Part shown: piece by piece, positions 16,520-24,869 of the stretch
How the letters are laid out: every line of letters begins with the position of its first letter
Position numbering within the stretch: position 1 is the stretch's first letter
Assembly: GCA_016867265.1 (NCBI GenBank)
Contig: VGJW01000004.1
Location: 1 to 64,000, forward strand
Source: Candidatus Tanganyikabacteria bacterium
GTDB taxonomy: Bacteria; Cyanobacteriota; Sericytochromatia; S15B-MN24; VGJW01
Direction of reading: 5' to 3'
DNA length: 64,000 nt
Notes under the pieces: generated by a model
What the model was told of the DNA's origin: nothing
What the model saw: only the letters and a program-made list of their open reading frames with translations
Database searches by the model: none
Made by a program: the position numbers and the translations under genes

Positions 16520-17398
16520 ATGCCCTCCGCCCTCGCGCCGAAGACGCTTGCCAGCCTGACGACGTGGCGCGTGGGAGGTCCGATTCGCCGCTTGGTGGAG
16601 ACGTCTGACCCCGCCGTCCTTTCGGACGAAATTAACGGAGCCCTGGACCGGGGGGAGCCGTGGACCATCCTGGGCAAGGGCAGCAACCTGCTTGCCGCCG
16701 ACGAGGGCTTCCCGGGCACGATCCTTCGCCTGCAGGACGATGTCCGTCGCATCCGGATTTCGGGTCACGAGATCCACGCCCCTGCGGGGCTGACCAACAG
16801 CCTGGTGGTCAAGGCGGCCATGAATGGCGGACTGGGTCACCTGGCTTTCCTCTCGAGCATTCCGGGCTCCCTCGGCGGGGCGGTCTTCATGAATGCCGGC
16901 GCACACGGTCTCCAGACCCACGAGGTCTTGTCGCGGGCCCTCGTCCTGATGCCCGGGGCAACGCCCGAGTGGGTTCCCGCCGAGGAAATGGCCTTTGCCT
17001 ACAGGCATTCGATCCTTCAGCAACGCCAGGGCATCGTGCTGGAAGTCGTCCTCAAGGGTCGCCCGACCTCACCGGATGAAACGCGCGCCGAGATCCAGGC
17101 ACTGGCGGCCTGGCGCAGGAAGCGCCAACCGCAGGAACCCAGCGCGGGCTCGGTCTTTCGCAATCCGGAAGGGACCTCGGCAGGCCACCTGATCGAGTCT
17201 GCCGGCCTGAAGGGCTTGCGCATCGGTGACGCGATGGTCAGCCCCATGCACGCGAACTTCATCGTCAACATCGGTGAGGCGACCGCAACCGACACGAATC
17301 GCCTGATTGCGACGGTGATGGACCGTGTCGAGGAGGTCCACGGCATCCGGATGCATCCCGAGGTGCGCGGCCTCGGGCTCGAGGTGGGCTGCCCGTGA
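16520..17398 (+). CDS. murB: UDP-N-acetylenolpyruvoylglucosamine reductase
   Basis: 292 residues. FAD- and NADPH-dependent reduction of UDP-GlcNAc-enolpyruvate to UDP-MurNAc. FAD-binding signatures TTWRVGGP near the N-terminus, ILGKGSNLLAADEGFPGT, and LAFLSSIPGSLGGAVFMNAGAHG; the proton-donor Ser lies in GSVFRNPEG and the C-terminal Glu in MHPEVRGLG. This is the short form typical of Gram-positive bacteria. ATG 16520 has no obvious ribosome site and follows the murC stop by six bases, so it probably relies on readthrough of ribosomes from murC. Its stop overlaps the ftsQ GTG by four bases. Confidence 0.96.
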   Translation: MPSALAPKTLASLTTWRVGGPIRRLVETSDPAVLSDEINGALDRGEPWTILGKGSNLLAADEGFPGTILRLQDDVRRIRISGHEIHAPAGLTNSLVVKAAMNGGLGHLAFLSSIPGSLGGAVFMNAGAHGLQTHEVLSRALVLMPGATPEWVPAEEMAFAYRHSILQQRQGIVLEVVLKGRPTSPDETRAEIQALAAWRRKRQPQEPSAGSVFRNPEGTSAGHLIESAGLKGLRIGDAMVSPMHANFIVNIGEATATDTNRLIATVMDRVEEVHGIRMHPEVRGLGLEVGCP

Positions 17399-18357
17399 AG
17401 GTCAGGGCCTCACGCAGGGCAAGGCGCCTGCGAGGCCTTGTCCGGACCGCCGGCATTGTCCTCCTGCTGGGCTTCTGGGCGGCACCGGGCTGGCTATGGC
17501 GGGGAGAGGTCCATATCACGGGTGCGGCCGATTCCGCCCAGGAGCAGCGGGTGCGTCGCCTTTTGCCACGCCCCGACGTGCCCTTGTGGGCCCTCGATGC
17601 CCCGGGACTGGCCGGGCGACTGGCCAATCTGCCCGGGATTCGGCGCGCCTTCGTCCATCGTCTGGCCTGGCCGGCGCGCCTCGAGATACGCATCGAACCG
17701 CGCAAGCCACTGGGGCTGCTGGAGACTCCTGCAGGCCGTATGGCCCTCGATGCCGACGGGGTGATTTTTCCAGCAAGCTCCGCAAATCGGTCGCTGCCCC
17801 GCATCACGGGCCTGCACGTCGGCAGCCGTCCGGAACAGCATCTGGCCGCAGCCGAATGGTTGGCGCTGCAAGGCGCGGGGCCGGGGCAGCTGAGCCGGGC
17901 TGGCGAGGACTGGCGCTGGTCGCGCGGGGGCCAGACCGTCGTCATCGGCCGACTCGACGAGATCTCGCGCAAGGACCGGGTCGCCCGCCACGTGGCCCGA
18001 CTGGCGGGGGCCAAGGGGGAACCTGTAACATGGGTTGACGTCAGCTTCCCGGACGCGCCAGCCTATCGGACGAGTGAGCCGGCCGAAGGGGGACCAGGTG
18101 AAAAAGGGGTGGGAGCTCCCCGTGATGTCCATCACGGTGATCCTAGGAGCCCTGCTGTCGACTCAGTTCCGCAGCCAAGCCGTGTTCGCGCGCCAAGACC
18201 TGCCGAGCCGCCGCAGCGAGGACCTGCTGCAGATGCTCAAGCAGGCAGAATCCGAGAAGGACGCGCTGAGCCGGGAAGTGACGCAACTGCGGGAACTTCG
18301 TCGCAACCCGGGCCAGACCGACGCACGACAGCAGCAACACGCGATGCCCGCCCTTGA
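17395..18357 (+). CDS. ftsQ: FtsQ/DivIB-like divisome protein with an abnormal C-terminal tail
   Basis: FtsQ scaffolds the divisome and binds FtsL. Basic N-terminus, one membrane segment (about residues 17-37), a POTRA-like domain (VHITGAADSAQEQRVRRLL, LAWPARLEIRIEPRKP) and a beta domain ending in VTWVDVSFPDAPAYR at about residue 226, which matches the normal FtsQ C-terminus. The frame does not stop there. It runs 94 more codons, the last 260 bases overlapping the DUF881 gene (from 18098) in another frame, as a Gly/Pro/Arg-rich tail with no domain character. A TGA at 18075 would end the protein normally if one base were inserted upstream. GTG 17395 overlaps the murB stop. Confidence 0.85.
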   Translation: MKVRASRRARRLRGLVRTAGIVLLLGFWAAPGWLWRGEVHITGAADSAQEQRVRRLLPRPDVPLWALDAPGLAGRLANLPGIRRAFVHRLAWPARLEIRIEPRKPLGLLETPAGRMALDADGVIFPASSANRSLPRITGLHVGSRPEQHLAAAEWLALQGAGPGQLSRAGEDWRWSRGGQTVVIGRLDEISRKDRVARHVARLAGAKGEPVTWVDVSFPDAPAYRTSEPAEGGPGEKGVGAPRDVHHGDPRSPAVDSVPQPSRVRAPRPAEPPQRGPAADAQAGRIREGRAEPGSDATAGTSSQPGPDRRTTAATRDARP

Positions 18358-18775
18358 AGGGCCCGGGATCGAAGTGGTCCTGACAGATAGTGAAAAGCCG
18401 ACAGGCAAGGGTGAAGACCCCAACATCGCCATCGTGCACAACGACGATCTGCTGCGCCTTGTCAACGAGCTGCGTTCCGCTGGCGCCGAGGCCATCTCCA
18501 TCAACGACCAGCGCATGGCCGATTCGTCGGAAATCGCCTGTGCCGGCACCACCATCCTCGTCAACAAGTCCCGGATCGCGCCGCCGTTTACCGTAAGGGC
18601 CATCGGCGGCGGTGAGGGCTTGCGGTCCGCGTTGGGCATGCGGGGCGGCATCATCGAGTACCTGCGGTTCTACGGCATCCAGGTCGACGTGCGTGTCCGC
18701 GAGCAGTTGACGGTACCCGCCTACTCCGGCAGTGCCATCCTGCGTTTCGCGCGACCGGCAAGGGAACGCTCGTGA
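18098..18775 (+). CDS. DUF881-family membrane protein
   Basis: 225 residues from GTG 18098, chosen because AGGGGGA lies five bases upstream and the hydrophobic anchor begins just after it. An N-terminal membrane segment (about residues 9-25, VMSITVILGALLSTQF), a coiled coil (about 37-75, SEDLLQMLKQAESEKDALSR) and a DUF881 domain: GPGIEVVLTDSEKP, NDDLLRLVNELRSAGAEAISIND, RIAPPFTVRAIGG and the C-terminal LTVPAYSG. DUF881 genes sit near ftsQ/ftsZ and sbp in Firmicutes and Actinobacteria; biochemical function is unknown, a role linked to the wall or division is inferred from context. Its stop overlaps the sbp GTG in GTGA. Confidence 0.9.
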   Translation: MKKGWELPVMSITVILGALLSTQFRSQAVFARQDLPSRRSEDLLQMLKQAESEKDALSREVTQLRELRRNPGQTDARQQQHAMPALEGPGIEVVLTDSEKPTGKGEDPNIAIVHNDDLLRLVNELRSAGAEAISINDQRMADSSEIACAGTTILVNKSRIAPPFTVRAIGGGEGLRSALGMRGGIIEYLRFYGIQVDVRVREQLTVPAYSGSAILRFARPARERS

Positions 18776-19122
18776 AGGCGGTCATCCTGATCGCGGGCGC
18801 CTTGCTGGCCGGCATCCTGCTGGGTGCATACGCGCCCATCACCATCCCCAAGGAGTGGTCCAAATACGTAGCGGTGGCCATCCTTGCCGCCCTCGACACG
18901 GGCCTTGGCGGCGTCCGATCGGGCTTGGACGAACGATTCGACCTCGCGGTCTTTGCCAGTGGCTTCACGGCAAATTCACTTCTGGCCGCCGGCCTGACCT
19001 TACTTGGTGATAAACTTGGGATCGACTTGTACCTTGCCGCGATCGTGGTTTTCGGGACACGACTCTTCGAGAACCTCGCCAAGATCCGGCGGTTGCTTCT
19101 GGACCGCTACTGGTCCGCCTGA
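18772..19122 (+). CDS. sbp: Small basic protein family (Sbp, DUF1290)
   Basis: 116 residues, three predicted membrane helices (about 3-20, 28-45 and 72-92). The conserved segments of the family are present: ILLGAYAPITIPKEWSKYVAVAILAALDTGLGGVRS near the N-terminus in outline, FASGFTANSLLAAGL, and the end VVFGTRLFENLAKIRR. Known from Bacillus, where sbp lies next to ftsA-ftsZ and the DUF881 gene. Function unknown, presumed division-associated. GTG 18772 overlaps the DUF881 stop; ftsZ follows 33 bases later. No ftsA is present between it and ftsZ. Confidence 0.88.
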   Translation: MKAVILIAGALLAGILLGAYAPITIPKEWSKYVAVAILAALDTGLGGVRSGLDERFDLAVFASGFTANSLLAAGLTLLGDKLGIDLYLAAIVVFGTRLFENLAKIRRLLLDRYWSA

Positions 19123-19155
19123 TACGCCACAACACCCACAAGGGAGCCCAGCACC

Positions 19156-20268
19156 TTGTCAGAATTCCTCGAAGCCCTTCCCGTAGACATCAAGGTCTGC
19201 GGAGTCGGTGGCGGCGGCGGTAATGCCGTCAACTCCATGGTCAAGGCCCAGATTGAGGGCGTGTCGTTCGTCGCACTCAACACGGACGTTCAGGCCCTGA
19301 AGTACAACGACGCGGAACACCGCATCCAGCTTGGGCGCAAGCTCAGCCGGGGACGCGGCGTCGGTGGCGATCCCGAGAAGGGGGCCAAGGCTGCCGAGGA
19401 GTCCGCCGACGAGATTCGCGAACGCCTTCAGGGTGCCGAGATGGTCTTCGTGACCGCAGGCATGGGCGGTGGCACCGGCACGGGTGCCGCACCGGTCATC
19501 GCCAGCATCGCCCGGGAGTTAGGCGCTCTCACGGTCGGCGTCGTGACCCGGCCGTTCCACTTCGAGGGGCCGCCCAAGGCGGAATCGGCGGCCCAAGGCA
19601 TCAGCAACCTGCTGGCCGCCGTCGATGCCCTCATCGTGATCCCGAACGAACGGCTTCGCGAGCATTTCGGCGACATGCCCCTGGTCGACGCCTTCAAAGC
19701 CGCCGACGACCTGCTGCGCCAGGCCGTGCAGACCATTTCGGACGTGGTGGTGGCTCCCGGCTACCTCAATATCGACTTCGAGGACGTCAAGAAGATCATG
19801 GCGCGCGCCGGCTCGGCCCTGATGGGCATGGGCATGGCGACGGGCAAAGACCGTGCCGCCGAGGCCGCACGGCAGGCCATCGCGTCTCCGCTGCTCGAGT
19901 CCAGCTTCCAGGGTGCCTCCGGGCTCATCGTGAACATCCGTGCTGCACAGGCGGATTTCAAGCTTCACGAGATGGACGAGGCCATGGCCGTCATTCGCGC
20001 AGAGAGCCATCCCGAGGCCCACACCAAGGTCGGGCTCATCTGGGACGAGACCTTGGGGGGTGCCGTCCAGGTCACCGTGATTGCCACCGGCTTCAAGGGC
20101 AGGCAAGAGGGCGTGGGCTATCGCACCGCCTACGCTGCGGCCCCCTTGCACACGACCCAGAGCGCTTCTTCGGCCTCGGCCAGCGTTGCCGAGGACAGTG
20201 ACGGCGGTGCCCAGCTCCCGGCGTTCCTCCGGACGCACGCCCCATCGTCCGCGAGGCCCCGCTCCTGA
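19156..20268 (+). CDS. ftsZ: Cell division GTPase FtsZ
   Basis: 370 residues. Polymerises into the Z ring. N-terminal KVCGVGGGGGNAVNSM, the tubulin signature GGGTGTGAAPVIA at about 103-115, NTDVQAL, DFEDVKKIM and GASGLIVNI all present, with a linker of only about 30 residues (315-345) before the conserved C-terminal peptide AQLPAFLRTH, which recruits membrane tethers. No ftsA lies nearby, so a SepF-like or other tether is expected elsewhere. Start is TTG 19156, with AGGGAG about nine bases upstream. Its last bases overlap the probable ileS start by four (CTGA). Confidence 0.98.
   Translation: MSEFLEALPVDIKVCGVGGGGGNAVNSMVKAQIEGVSFVALNTDVQALKYNDAEHRIQLGRKLSRGRGVGGDPEKGAKAAEESADEIRERLQGAEMVFVTAGMGGGTGTGAAPVIASIARELGALTVGVVTRPFHFEGPPKAESAAQGISNLLAAVDALIVIPNERLREHFGDMPLVDAFKAADDLLRQAVQTISDVVVAPGYLNIDFEDVKKIMARAGSALMGMGMATGKDRAAEAARQAIASPLLESSFQGASGLIVNIRAAQADFKLHEMDEAMAVIRAESHPEAHTKVGLIWDETLGGAVQVTVIATGFKGRQEGVGYRTAYAAAPLHTTQSASSASASVAEDSDGGAQLPAFLRTHAPSSARPRS
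20253..20256 (+). promoter_or_regulatory. Ribosome binding site supporting a CTG start for ileS
   Basis: GAGG eight bases before CTG 20265, located inside the 3' end of ftsZ. It is the only ribosome-site-like sequence with proper spacing to a start codon that preserves the conserved IleRS N-terminus. Confidence 0.45.
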
Positions 20269-22982
20269 AGGAGACGCTGCACCTCCCGCGAACGGACTTC
20301 CCGATGCGGGCAAATGCCGCAGAACGCGAGCCCGCCTTGCAGGCGCGCTGGCGAGAGATAGGCCTCTACGAGGCCTTCCTGGGGGCCCGCAGGGGCAAGC
20401 CGACCTTCGTACTGCACGACGGACCGCCCTACTCCAGCTCGGGTCGTATCCACATCGGGCACGCGCTCAACAAGGTTCTCAAGGACATTGTCATCAAGTC
20501 CAAGGCCATGTCGGGCTACCAGGCGCCCTTCGTGCCAGGTTACGACACGCACGGCCTGCCGACGGAAGTCGCGGCCCTCAAGGAACTCAAGGCCCGGAAG
20601 GACCTCGATCCGCTGGCGTTGCGTGCCCTGTGCCGGGACTTTGCCATGCGTAGCATCGCGGGTCAGAAGGAAGCCTTCGGGCGCCTTGGGGTCCTTGCCG
20701 ACTGGGAAAATCCATACGTCACGCTGGACCCTGCTTTCGAGGCCGAGCAACTCCGGGTATTCGGCAGGATGGCTGCCAACGGCCATATCTACAAGGGGCT
20801 GAAACCCGTGCACTGGTGTGCGACTTGCCGGACCGCCCTCGCGGAAGCCGAAGTGGAATACGAAGACCACGTCTCCACCTCGGCCCACGTAGGCTTTGCC
20901 GTCGAGACCGCACCGCTGGCTGCCGTTGCGGATGCCAGCCTGCTCATCTGGACCACCACGCCGTGGACCCTGCCGGCCAATCTCGCCATCTGCGTCCACC
21001 CCGACTTTGCCTACGTCGTCGTGGCTTGCGCCAAGGGCCGCTTCGTCGTGGCCGAGGGGCGGCTCGAGGCCCTGCGCGCGGAGGTTCCCGAATTGGCCGA
21101 CGCCGTCGTCGTCGCCGGACCGTTCCCGGGTCGTGATCTGGAGGGGACCCATTACCGGCACCCCTGGATCGACCGGGTCAGTCCCGTTCTCACCGGAGAC
21201 CACGTCACGCTCGAGGCAGGCTCGGGCCTAGTCCACACCGCCCCGGGCCACGGCCACGACGACTACAACGCAGGTATTCGACACGGACTGGCCATCCTGG
21301 CCCCCGTCGACGACAAGGGCGTCTTCACCGACGAGGCAGGGCCCCTCGTGGCAGGACAATCCTTAAAGGACGGTGGCGCCGTCATCCTGGGCACCCTCGA
21401 GGATCAGGGCAGCCTGCTTGCATCCTCTGCCTACCGTCACAGCTATCCCCATTGCTGGCGCTGTCACCAACCCGTCATCTTCCGTGCCACCGAGCAGTGG
21501 TTCGCCTCGGTCTCGGGCTTCCGTGACCAGGCCCTGGCCGCGATCGGCACGGTCAAGTGGCAGCCTGGCTCGGGCGAGAATCGTATCCGTCGCATGGTTG
21601 AGGGCCGCACGGATTGGTGCATCTCCCGCCAACGGACCTGGGGAGTGCCGATTCCCGTCGTCTATTGCGTGTCGTGCCGGACACCGCGGATGGACGCGTC
21701 GACCGTCGCCCACGTCGCGGATGTCGTCGCCCGAGAAGGCACGGATGCCTGGTGGGCCCGCCCGGTGCGGGACCTGCTTCCAGAGGGCACGGCGTGTCTT
21801 TCGTGTGGCGGCACGGAGTTCCGCAAGGAGACGGACATCATGGATGTCTGGTTCGACTCCGGGGTGACGCACGAGGCCGTCTGTCGTGCGCGTGGTCTGG
21901 GCTGGCCCGTCGACATGATTCTCGAAGGCTCGGACCAGTACCGCGGCTGGTTCCAGAGCTCACTGCTCACGGCGGCTGCGACCACGGGTCGCGCTCCCTA
22001 CCGCACGGTCGTCAGCCATGGCTTCGCCTTGGACGGCCAGGGGCGCAAGATGTCCAAGAGCCTGGGCAACATCGTGGATCCCGATGCCGTCATCGGCAAG
22101 GTTGGCGCGGATGTGCTGCGTCTGTGGGTCAGCAGCGTCGACATCACCAATGATGTCCGGATTGGCGACCTGATCCTGCAGCAACTTGCCGAGGTCTACC
22201 GCAAGGTCCGCAACACGGCCCGATTCCTGCTGGGCAACCTTGACGGCTTCGATCCGAGAACGGACAGCGTCCCCTTTGCCGAGATGCGCCTGATGGACCG
22301 GATGGCACTGGTGCAGCTTGGCGACGTCATCCGCAAGGTCCGCGCGGCCTATGACGAAGTGACCTTCCAGGGTCTCTATCAGGTCCTGCAGAATCATTGC
22401 GTCGTCGATCTCTCGGCTTTCTATCTGGACGTGACCAAGGACCGCCTCTACGCCTCTGCATTCGATGCCCCCGGGCGTCGGGCCGCGCAGACCGTGATGG
22501 CCCACGAACTGATGGCCCTGATGACCCTAATCGCCCCGGTGTTGTCCCACTTGGCCGAAGACATCCATGACCATCTCCCCGGCCCCTTGCGTACGGGAGC
22601 CTCGAGCGTGTTCCTGCTCGATCTCCCCGAAGTGCCCGGAGATTGGCAAGCCGGCGCGTCCGACCAACTGCTCTGGGACCGCCTGATGACGATGCGTCAG
22701 GAGGTTCAGGGCCTGCTCGAACATGCGCGGCAAGCCAAGACCATCGGGTCTTCCGTCGAGGCCGCGGTACAGTTGCCGGAACTGCCCTTGCCGGCAGAGG
22801 AACTTGCCGAATTCTTCAACGTGTCGCGGGTGACACAAGGCCCGGCCTTGACCGTGGCGCATGCCGGCGGCGAGAAGTGCCCCCGCTGCTGGAAGCAGGT
22901 CGTCGACCTGACTCCGGAACGCGGATGCTGCGCACGCTGCGACAGCGTGCTGTCGGTTCCTGCCGCCACGCACGCCTCGTGA
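20265..22982 (+). CDS. ileS: Isoleucyl-tRNA synthetase
   Basis: About 905 residues from CTG 20265 (892 from ATG 20304). Charges tRNA-Ile. Class I signatures HIGH (63-66, in GRIHIGHALNK) and KMSKS (595-599), an editing domain (about 185-390, including LIWTTTPWTLPANL), and a C-terminal zinc finger CPRCW ... CARC at about 872-892. The conserved IleRS N-terminus (KETLxLPxTDFPMRAN) begins before the first ATG; the only possible start that includes it is CTG 20265, since TGA at 20199 closes the frame upstream. That CTG has GAGG eight bases upstream and overlaps the ftsZ stop. The shorter ATG form cannot be excluded. Confidence 0.95.
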   Translation: MKETLHLPRTDFPMRANAAEREPALQARWREIGLYEAFLGARRGKPTFVLHDGPPYSSSGRIHIGHALNKVLKDIVIKSKAMSGYQAPFVPGYDTHGLPTEVAALKELKARKDLDPLALRALCRDFAMRSIAGQKEAFGRLGVLADWENPYVTLDPAFEAEQLRVFGRMAANGHIYKGLKPVHWCATCRTALAEAEVEYEDHVSTSAHVGFAVETAPLAAVADASLLIWTTTPWTLPANLAICVHPDFAYVVVACAKGRFVVAEGRLEALRAEVPELADAVVVAGPFPGRDLEGTHYRHPWIDRVSPVLTGDHVTLEAGSGLVHTAPGHGHDDYNAGIRHGLAILAPVDDKGVFTDEAGPLVAGQSLKDGGAVILGTLEDQGSLLASSAYRHSYPHCWRCHQPVIFRATEQWFASVSGFRDQALAAIGTVKWQPGSGENRIRRMVEGRTDWCISRQRTWGVPIPVVYCVSCRTPRMDASTVAHVADVVAREGTDAWWARPVRDLLPEGTACLSCGGTEFRKETDIMDVWFDSGVTHEAVCRARGLGWPVDMILEGSDQYRGWFQSSLLTAAATTGRAPYRTVVSHGFALDGQGRKMSKSLGNIVDPDAVIGKVGADVLRLWVSSVDITNDVRIGDLILQQLAEVYRKVRNTARFLLGNLDGFDPRTDSVPFAEMRLMDRMALVQLGDVIRKVRAAYDEVTFQGLYQVLQNHCVVDLSAFYLDVTKDRLYASAFDAPGRRAAQTVMAHELMALMTLIAPVLSHLAEDIHDHLPGPLRTGASSVFLLDLPEVPGDWQAGASDQLLWDRLMTMRQEVQGLLEHARQAKTIGSSVEAAVQLPELPLPAEELAEFFNVSRVTQGPALTVAHAGGEKCPRCWKQVVDLTPERGCCARCDSVLSVPAATHAS

Positions 22983-23836
22983 TGGCGAAGCTCCCCGACG
23001 GGTGGAGCTGGACGACGGGGGGCCGGCTGCTGATCTGGACCGGCCCGGATGCCCCGGCCCACGGATTCACGACACGGAACGGCGGACTCTCGACAGGCCC
23101 GTTCGCCAGCTTGAACATCAGCCTCCGCCACGGGGATGAACCGGCCCACGTCGATGGGAACTTGCGGATGATCCGGCAGGACCTGGGCCTGGAGCGCCCA
23201 TGGCTGGCGACCGATCAGGTCCACGGTGCCGAGACCTTCGTGGTCAGGGGGGATTCGGGCGTTCCGGCCGGTACGCGTGCTGACGCCCTGCTGACCAACA
23301 TGCCGGATACTGCGATCGCGGTCGGTGTGGCGGATTGCACGCCCCTGCTGGCGTGGGCACCTGACCCCGAGGATGGACGTCCGCACGGTGTCGTTCTTGC
23401 CATCCATGCCGGCTGGCGCGGCACGGCAGCCGGTGTCGTGCCCGGGACGCTTGCCCGCGCGGCGCGTGATCTGGGGATCTCTGCCGCCTCACTGACCTTC
23501 CTCATCGGGGCATCGGCACGCAGTTGCTGCTACGAGGTGGGCGATGAGGTGGTATCGGCCCTCGACACGGCGCTGGTCCTCGCGGGCGGGCTGTCTCACG
23601 AAGACGAGCAAGGCTCTCCCCCCTGGCTCGACCGTAGCCGCGGCAAGGCGCGTGTATCGCCAGCCGTCGTGGCCCGGGCCCAGCTTCGCGCCGGTGGTGT
23701 GCCCGTCGCACGGATTCACGATGTCGGCCTCTGTACCCTGTGCCATCCGGACATCTGGTTTTCGTACCGCCGCGATGGCGTGCGGTCCGGCAGGGCGCTG
23801 GGGATCATCAGCAGTGCCAAGGGCCACCGGACCTGA
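22982..23836 (+). CDS. pgeF: PgeF/YfiH family protein (peptidoglycan editing factor, former laccase domain)
   Basis: 284 residues. In the characterised bacterial members this enzyme hydrolyses aberrant UDP-MurNAc-L-Ser, keeping L-Ser out of the stem peptide; earlier annotations call it polyphenol oxidase. Signatures: HGFTTRNGGLS, DQVHGAE, VADCTPLL with the metal-binding Cys, AIHAGWRGTAAG with its His, and SCCYEVGDEV, followed by CTLCHPDIWFSYRRDG at the end. Position directly after ileS, one base overlap (TGATG), at the end of the dcw region fits the wall role. GTG 22979 is an equally possible start one residue earlier. Confidence 0.93.
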   Translation: MAKLPDGWSWTTGGRLLIWTGPDAPAHGFTTRNGGLSTGPFASLNISLRHGDEPAHVDGNLRMIRQDLGLERPWLATDQVHGAETFVVRGDSGVPAGTRADALLTNMPDTAIAVGVADCTPLLAWAPDPEDGRPHGVVLAIHAGWRGTAAGVVPGTLARAARDLGISAASLTFLIGASARSCCYEVGDEVVSALDTALVLAGGLSHEDEQGSPPWLDRSRGKARVSPAVVARAQLRAGGVPVARIHDVGLCTLCHPDIWFSYRRDGVRSGRALGIISSAKGHRT

Positions 23837-23852
23837 AGCGGCCCAAGGTAGC

Positions 23853-24869
23853 ATGGGTGTCATGCGCGAATCATCCGCCCCGGATCAGCCCCAGACGGAA
23901 CAGGGCCCTGCATCATCCGTCGTTGCCGTGCAGCCGGGCTCACTGCCCGTCCGCGCCCTCGGCAAGACAGGACTCGACCTGCCTGTCCTGTCCTTCGGGG
24001 GCTGGGCCATCGGCGGCAACGACCAAGGCAACTCCTACGGTCCGACAGACGACGACGAGAGTCGACGGGCCCTCCAGCGGGCGTGGGCGATGGGCTGCCG
24101 CCTCGTCGAGACCGCGGACGTCTACGGGCACGGCCACTCGGAATCCCTGATTGGCGAAATGCTGGGGGACAAGTCCGAAGTCCGGTTCTGCAGCAAGGTC
24201 GGGGCAGACTTCTACGGCCAGTTGGATACGGTCAGGCTCAATTTCTATCCCAGCTACATTCGGTTCGCGCTCGAGAAGAGCCTGAAGCGGCTTCGCCGCG
24301 ACGTGCTGGACTTGTACATGCTCCACAACCCGCCGCCCCAGGTAGTCGGAGACGAGCGTCTGTACGAGACGCTCGAGATGCTTCGCCAAGAAGGTCTGAT
24401 TCGGCACTATGGCGTCTCGATCCACCAGATGCAGGAAGGCCTGGACGCGATCAGGACTGGCGCTCCCGCTTTTCTGCTCGTCCCTTACAACCTGATGCAT
24501 CGGGCGGCCGATGAGACCCTGCTGGAAGAGGCCAGGCAGGCAGGAGTCGGCATCATCGTTCGCGAGGCCCTCGCCAATGGCTTTCTCGCCGGACGCACCG
24601 AGGGCCATCATCGGTGGGCCCACGGGGATATCCGGCACACGTGGCCGGCCCAGTACGTGGCGGATCGCGCCCGAGCCGCGGCAGGCTGGCGCAGGCTCGA
24701 GCGACCGGGAAGGACGCTGGCGCAGGCCGCCCTGCAGTTCCCCCTGATGCACCCCGGCGTGACCACCGTGTCCGTGGGATGCAAGACCGTCGCGCAGGTC
24801 GAGGAGAACTTCCGTGCGCTCGATCTGCCCCTGTCCCCCGAAGACGTGCGGCCGGACCCGAACGCTTGA
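23853..24869 (+). CDS. Aldo/keto reductase
   Basis: 338 residues, TIM-barrel NAD(P)H-dependent oxidoreductase; substrate unknown. A 30-residue disordered extension precedes LGKTGLDLPVLSFGGWAIGG. Catalytic residues: Tyr91 in ADVYGHG, Lys115 in FCSKVG, and His in LYMLHNPPP. The Asp usual five residues before the Tyr (DTAxxYG) is Glu86 here (ETADVYG), a conservative change. C-terminal VTTVSVGCKTVAQVEEN is the cofactor-binding region. Start ATG 23853 has AAGG five bases upstream; ATG 23862 is an alternative. Its stop overlaps the TTG of the next gene. Confidence 0.92.
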   Translation: MGVMRESSAPDQPQTEQGPASSVVAVQPGSLPVRALGKTGLDLPVLSFGGWAIGGNDQGNSYGPTDDDESRRALQRAWAMGCRLVETADVYGHGHSESLIGEMLGDKSEVRFCSKVGADFYGQLDTVRLNFYPSYIRFALEKSLKRLRRDVLDLYMLHNPPPQVVGDERLYETLEMLRQEGLIRHYGVSIHQMQEGLDAIRTGAPAFLLVPYNLMHRAADETLLEEARQAGVGIIVREALANGFLAGRTEGHHRWAHGDIRHTWPAQYVADRARAAAGWRRLERPGRTLAQAALQFPLMHPGVTTVSVGCKTVAQVEENFRALDLPLSPEDVRPDPNA

